Shown here: one piece after another, positions 59,590 through 64,000 of the stretch
How the letters are laid out: every line of letters begins with the position of its first letter
Numbering within the stretch: position 1 is the first letter of the stretch
NCBI GenBank assembly: GCA_003255025.1
Contig: QANY01009128.1
Location: 2,395,148-2,459,147 of the forward strand
Reading direction: 5' to 3'
Length of the DNA stretch: 64,000 nt
Origin: Datisca glomerata
Taxonomy: Eukaryota > Streptophyta > Magnoliopsida > Cucurbitales > Datiscaceae
Notes under the pieces: generated by a model
The model's input: the letters and a program-made list of their open reading frames with translations, nothing else
Database searches by the model: none
What the model was told of the DNA's origin: nothing
Position numbers and translations under genes: made by a program

Positions 59590-59996
59590 ACTTTCACTAT
59601 ATATTTGAGGTACCTCACACACGTTTAAGGTACCCTGCGGTCTCATATTGTCCGGTACCGTAGATTACCTCCTAGTATTGTTTACTGTATTCCAGTATCT
59701 AATAATGAACATAATTTTTTTTTATGTACTTTCACTAATATTTGAGGTACCTCACACACGTTTAAGGTATCCTGCGGTCTCATATTGTCCGGTACCGTAG
59801 ATTACCTCCTAGTATTGTTTACTGTATTCCAGTATCTAATAATGAACATAATTTTTTTTATGTACTTTCACTAATATTTGAGGTACCTCACACACGTTTA
59901 AGGTACCCTGCGATCTCATATTGTCCGGTACCGTAGATTACCTCCTAGTATTGTTTACTGTATTCCAGTATCTAATAATGAACATAATTTTTTTTA
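59590..59996. repeat. About 137-bp tandem array, three near-identical copies
   Basis: TACCTCACACACGTTTAAGG at 59611, 59749 and 59884 (spacing 138 and 135 bp). The units differ by only a few bases and by the length of a T run. Short related GAGGTAC words extend upstream to 59480. Confidence 0.95.
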
Positions 59997-60471
59997 AACT
60001 ATAACGGGCATATTTCTAAATATTAGCAATTTATTAACTACATATTCAATTTACTTCTGAGTAGTATATATCAGGTATATAGTTAAATGTTCAGTATTAT
60101 ATGACTATATTTAGCATAATATATAGTATATGGTTTATTGATTATTTATCTTTGCATCTAGTCATTGTTTTCTTGTTCTAAATTGTGTCAATTAGTTAAC
60201 TTTATATTTGTCATATACTATGATTACATGTATGCACAATATAATAGTCAATATAGGTATATACTAAATACCTATACAATTTACTTCTGATTATTATATA
60301 AATGTCTTAAGACTAGATTAACTGATATAACATTTAGCATTATTATAGTGAATGTTATACTGACTAATTATATCTTGATTTTCAAGGTTTGGTGAGACGT
60401 TGCAGTACTGATTGGATGAAGAATTCATATGATTAGGACTTGGGAGAATCCATAAATGGTAAAAGAAGAGC
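59997..60471. other. AT-rich spacer
   Basis: Very AT-rich, with several ACATAT/ATATAG-like words. No feature recognised. Confidence 0.4.
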
Positions 60472-60832
60472 AAGAACACTTGACGAACATATTTGCTGTC
60501 AAAATCCAATGTATACTCTAACTGCGTGAAGATGCACGATTTGATAAGAGACATGACACTCCACATTGCAGGTTGTTGGTTCATGATGAAAGCTGGTGTA
60601 TGATTGAAAGATTTTCCCAATGAAGAGGAATGGAAAGAGAATATGAAAGTTGTCAATGAATTTCAGAAAACTAACATATCTCATTCCCAAAGGTGTCCAA
60701 AGCTGTCAATATTATTGCTGCAGAATAACCACTCTTCTCTAAGCTTCCAAAATTCTTTCTTTGAGCAGTTTGGGCTCGCGGTTTCTTAATTTGTCCTACA
60801 CTTCAATCGAATTTCTTCTAAGCTCAATCTCA
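60472..60832 (+). pseudogene. NLR fragment (MHD to first LRRs)
   Basis: Homologous to NLR-4 57605-57990: KMHDLIRDMTLHIAGCWFMMKAGV, then TGA where Gly or Leu is expected, LKDFPNEEEWKEN, RCPKLSILLLQNN, FFEQFGLAV. Frame changes occur near 60790. No NB-ARC or later LRR is attached. Confidence 0.85.
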
Positions 60833-61390
60833 GTCTCTCTTTGACTCTGTCTCCTCTCTGACACACATTTCCCGTCTACATTTCTATTGATTTCGGATCT
60901 TTAACCAAAATCATCTCTGTGACTCTCTGCTTGCAATAAAAAAAATACAAGATCAAGAGAGAGGATGAGATAATAAATGATGAAATTAAAAAAAATATAT
61001 AAAAGAGAAGGAAGGTCTGAGTCTGACCATTATTGGGGGGTTTAAGAGCAGTTCAGGCATAAGAACAAGATATTACTAAACTTCTTGAAAATCATCATAA
61101 TCAACAGAAATTCACAGCTCGAATTACGGATTTGAATACTAACCAAATTTACATATAATTTATTTTTTTCCACGCATCTTCTTTTTATTTCATACATGTT
61201 ATTCTCATTGAATTTGAAGTTATGAAATAAATTACTAAAATTTTAATTTAAAAATCTTGATGTTTAATATTAACATTAAATAGAGAAAATTAAGAATTTA
61301 CATGAAATAGTGAAGATAATTTTATTAAAAAATATTTCTCTCAGCTTAATCTCATTTATATATACTTTAAATATTTTTTAATTTGATAAA
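60833..61390. other. Spacer, partly NLR leader-intron remnant
   Basis: The last 20 bp (TTTTTTAATTTGATAAA) resemble the NLR-4 leader intron at 56138 (CAGTTTAATTTGAGAAA). The rest is not recognisable. Confidence 0.4.
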
Positions 61391-63353
61391 GGGTTATTTA
61401 GATTAATATATATTTTTCAACTTGTCTAAGAAATTTTATACTGCTTTTTTAAAATAAAGAATTTTTTATCCCTCGCCGAATAACTTCACAACTAGCAATC
61501 TCTCTCTTCTCTCATCATTTTTTTTTCTCTTTTTCAATGTACATGTCAAATCAATATAATAATATTTTATTATTCTTCTTCATATTTATTTTTCAACGAA
61601 ATTTTTTCTTCTATTTGAAAGGTTCAAGTAATTTTTATGACTACTTGAACCCTTCAAGTAATTATTTTTTTATGAGTCAACAACACTCATACACTAGACG
61701 ACTACTTGAAGGGTTCAGATAGTTGTTTATGATTACTTGAATCCTTCAAGTAGTTGTTTATGACTACTTGAATGATTCAAATAGTTATTTTTTTTGTCAG
61801 TCAATTATACATACACCAGGTGACTACTTGGAGGGTTCACAAGTAGTTGTTTATGACTACTTGAACCCTTCAAGTAGTTGTTTTTTGTTTGATCAGTCAG
61901 CAACCCAAATACCAGTGACTACTTGAAGGTATCAGTTAATTTTTTATAACTATTTGAATCATTCAAGTAGCTTGACTACTTGAGCCTTTTTTTACGTCCA
62001 AAAAATAAGAAAAAAATGAACGTTGAGTACTTGAGGGGTTCAAGTAGTTTTTTATGATTACTTGAACCCTTCAAGTAATTTTTTTCGTCAGTCAGTAACT
62101 CAGACATTATGTGACTACTTTAAGGGTTCAAATAGTTGTTTATGACTATTAAACCCTTCAAGTAGTTGCTTATGACTACTTGAACCCTTTAAGTAGTTGT
62201 TTATGACTACTTGAACCCTTCAAATAGTTGTTTTTTATTTTGTCAGTCAGCAACGCAAATATCAGGTGACTACTTGAATGGTTCAAGTAGATTTGTATGA
62301 CTACTTGAAGGGTTCAAATAGTTTTTTATGATCACTTGAGCCTTGTTTTGCGTCCAACAAAATAGGAGAAAATGAACGTTGAGTACTTGAAGGATTCAAG
62401 TAGTCATAAAAAGCTACTTGAACTGTTCAAGTACTCAACGTTCATTTTCTCTTATTTTTTGGACTAAAAAAGATTGAAGTAGTCATAAAAAATTATTTGA
62501 ACCCTTCAAGTAGTCACCTGGTGTTTGTGTTGTTGACTGACCAAACAAAAAATAATTATTTGAAGGGTTCAAGTAGTCATAAATAATCACTTGAACCATT
62601 CAATTAGTCACTTGATATATGAGTTATTGATTGAAAAAAGCTATTGGAAGCCTTCAAGTAGTCACGTAATGTCTGGATTGCTGACTGACGAAAAAAAAAT
62701 CACTTGAAGGGTTAAGTAGTCATAAAAGCTACTTGAACCTTTCAAGTACTCAACGTTCATTTTTATTTTTATTTTTTTGGATGTAAAAAAAGGCTCATGT
62801 AGTCACCCAGTGTATTGGTAATTGACTGACAAAAAAATAACTACTTGAACATTTCATGTCGTCATAAACAACTACTTGAAGGATTTAAATAATCATAAAT
62901 AACTACTTGAACCCTTCAAGTAGTCACCTGGTGTGTGGGTAATTGACTGACAAAAAAAACTATTAGAACCCTTTAGTAGCCATAAACAACTACTTGAAGG
63001 ATTCAAGTAATCATAAACAACTACTTGAACCCTTCAAGTAGTAACCTGATATATGAGTGTTGATTGACAAAAAAATAATAATTACTTGAAGGGTTCAAGT
63101 AGTCATAAAAAACTACTTAAATCTTTCAAGTAGAAGAAAAAGATTCGTTGAAAAATAAAAAAGAAGAAGAAGAAGAAGAATAAAATTTTATTAAATTGAT
63201 TTGACATGTGCAAATAATAAATGATGAGGGAACAAAGAGATTATAAGTGGTGATATAAAGTTGGTGGGTCAGAGATATAAAATTATTTGTTTTGAAAAAG
63301 GTATAAAAATACCTAAAAGAAAATAAAAAATGTATATTTATCCAAAAAAACCC
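61391..63353. mobile_element. MULE-B2, foldback Mutator-like element made of palindrome arrays
   Basis: Ends GGGTTATTTAG... and, inverted, GGGTTTTTTTGG.... The terminal inverted repeat extends about 240 bp; shared words are ACATGTCAAATCAAT, TTATTTTTCAACGAA, TTCTTCT and TGAAAG. The flanks TTTGATAAA (61382-61390) and ATTGATAAA (63354-63362) are a 9-bp target duplication with one mismatch, the MULE hallmark. Between the ends there is no gene, only arrays of TACTTGAAGGGTTCAAGTA. The left half is the inverse of the right half about an axis near 62408, where TGAACGTTGAGTACTTGAA and its complement face each other across 10 bp. Confidence 0.9.
61615..63130. repeat. Family-B palindrome array of MULE-B2
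   Basis: Over 30 copies of TACTTGAAGGGTTCAAGTA or degenerate forms, spaced by TAGTTGTTTATGAC-like linkers. Longer units contain GTCAGTCAACAAC-like words. Linker orientation reverses at about 62408. Confidence 0.95.
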
Positions 63354-63535
63354 ATTGATAAAGCATAGATTATGAATAAAGCGAGGGACTTCTTCATTCA
63401 CTTTCAGAAGGAATTGAAGTGTCAGATTATAAGCCATTCATTCATACTTAATTTTCTCACTACTTTCTTGAGTTTTATGTATTCTTTATTTTCGACGTTC
63501 ATTTTAATTATGTGCAAATGACTATTGAATCTCAT
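63354..63535 (+). other. NLR leader-intron remnant
   Basis: GGGACTTCTTCATTCACTTTCAGAAG and TGCAAATGACTATTGAATC match NLR-4 56175-56320. No coding start follows; homology ends at about 63531. Confidence 0.8.
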
Positions 63536-64000
63536 TTCATATTCAAATACAAGAATCAATTTATCAAGCATAACTGATAAATTCAACAAACAATTTTGGA
63601 TCTTGATTTTTAAGTAGAGAAATTAGTAGCCAAAGGAGGAAGATAGACCAACCATTATTGAAACAAATTGCTCTGTTTTATGTTCTAACCAAAGCCCACG
63701 TTACTTATTAGATAGCCAGAAGAAAAGATAAAAGGCTTAGCCTCTTTAAAAGATGTCATCACAGCTACTCTGTTTCCCAAACTCTGAAACGAAGAGTTCT
63801 TAGATCTTTGTTTTGCAGATGGCAAATCTTGAAGGAAATAATGTATACCTCACACTTTACACTTGCCTTGGATTTCAAGATATACGAGTTTTGAATTAGA
63901 AACATTTTCGCTGAACCAATTTCTTCAGTAATCAGGTCTATATGGTTGAGATTAAAAATAACTATCCTAATCCACATATGGTAAAACTATCTCTCATGTA
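63536..64000 (+). promoter_or_regulatory. Possible further NLR leader at the window edge
   Basis: At 63765-63845, CCCAAACTCTGAAACGAAGA, GTTCTTAGATCTTTGTTTTG and CTTGAAGGAAATAATG resemble the NLR leader exon core. A coding region, if any, would lie beyond the window. Confidence 0.5.

Noticed and set aside
63126..63437. 103-codon minus-strand ORF
   Set aside because: Falls in the right terminal repeat of MULE-B2 and translates its AAGAAG repeat; not a gene.

Overview
The window is nuclear DNA from a eudicot plant: GT-AG introns, AT-rich intergenic DNA, plant-specific gene families and several classes of plant transposon. I cannot name the species. One ambiguous NN inside a poly-C run (3341-3363) shows this is draft sequence.

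Layout. (1) 0.7-8.7 kb is a conserved block on the minus strand: an early-nodulin-like phytocyanin (770-2108), a decayed COBRA-like gene of the COBL10/11 type (3165-4690) and an intact eight-exon DDRGK1/UFBP1 gene of the UFMylation pathway (5835-8714). (2) From 9 kb onward the window is a cluster of NB-ARC-LRR (NLR) resistance genes of the At4g27190/At4g27220 type, all on the plus strand, embedded in and broken by transposons. NLR copies: psi1 (16355-18174, decayed), NLR-2 (29713-32538, the only intact one, 941 codons), a 433-bp LRR fragment copied from NLR-2 (37295-37727), psi2 (45582-46652, resuming at 52604-52676), NLR-4 (56344-59186, intact except for one frameshift) and a 0.36-kb fragment (60472-60832). 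Pieces of NLR promoter and leader occur at 12.2, 28.7, 43.2, 44.7, 55.2-55.9 and 63.4-63.8 kb. The order COBL - DDRGK1 - NLR matches Arabidopsis At4g27110 - At4g27120 - At4g27190/27220, as I remember that map, so the block is probably ancestral.

Transposons. Mutator-like elements (MULEs) dominate and tend to sit at the 5' ends of genes. MULE-A1 (9.0-10.7 kb) lies just upstream of DDRGK1. MULE-A2 (12.3-16.35 kb) replaces the 5' half of psi1. MULE-B1 (about 40.4-42.9 kb) lies before an orphan NLR leader. MULE-C (46.65-52.60 kb, long terminal inverted repeats) splits psi2. MULE-B2 (61391-63353) is a near-perfect foldback inside an NLR leader intron, flanked by a 9-bp target duplication. The A and B elements carry dense arrays of about 20-bp palindromes: CTACACGATCATCGTGTAG in A, TACTTGAAGGGTTCAAGTA in B. 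A2 and B1 also carry remnants of Ulp1/DUF1985 genes. Other elements are a degenerate Tat-type Ty3/gypsy element (18.8-26.6 kb) with a nested solo-LTR candidate, a 5'-truncated LINE (32.6-35.8 kb), a copia remnant (53.3 kb), two SINE-like sequences and several tandem arrays.

Reading as a whole: a small conserved housekeeping block next to an NLR cluster that is being duplicated and broken up by MULEs. Only the ENODL, DDRGK1 and NLR-2 genes look fully intact; NLR-4 is one base short of intact.
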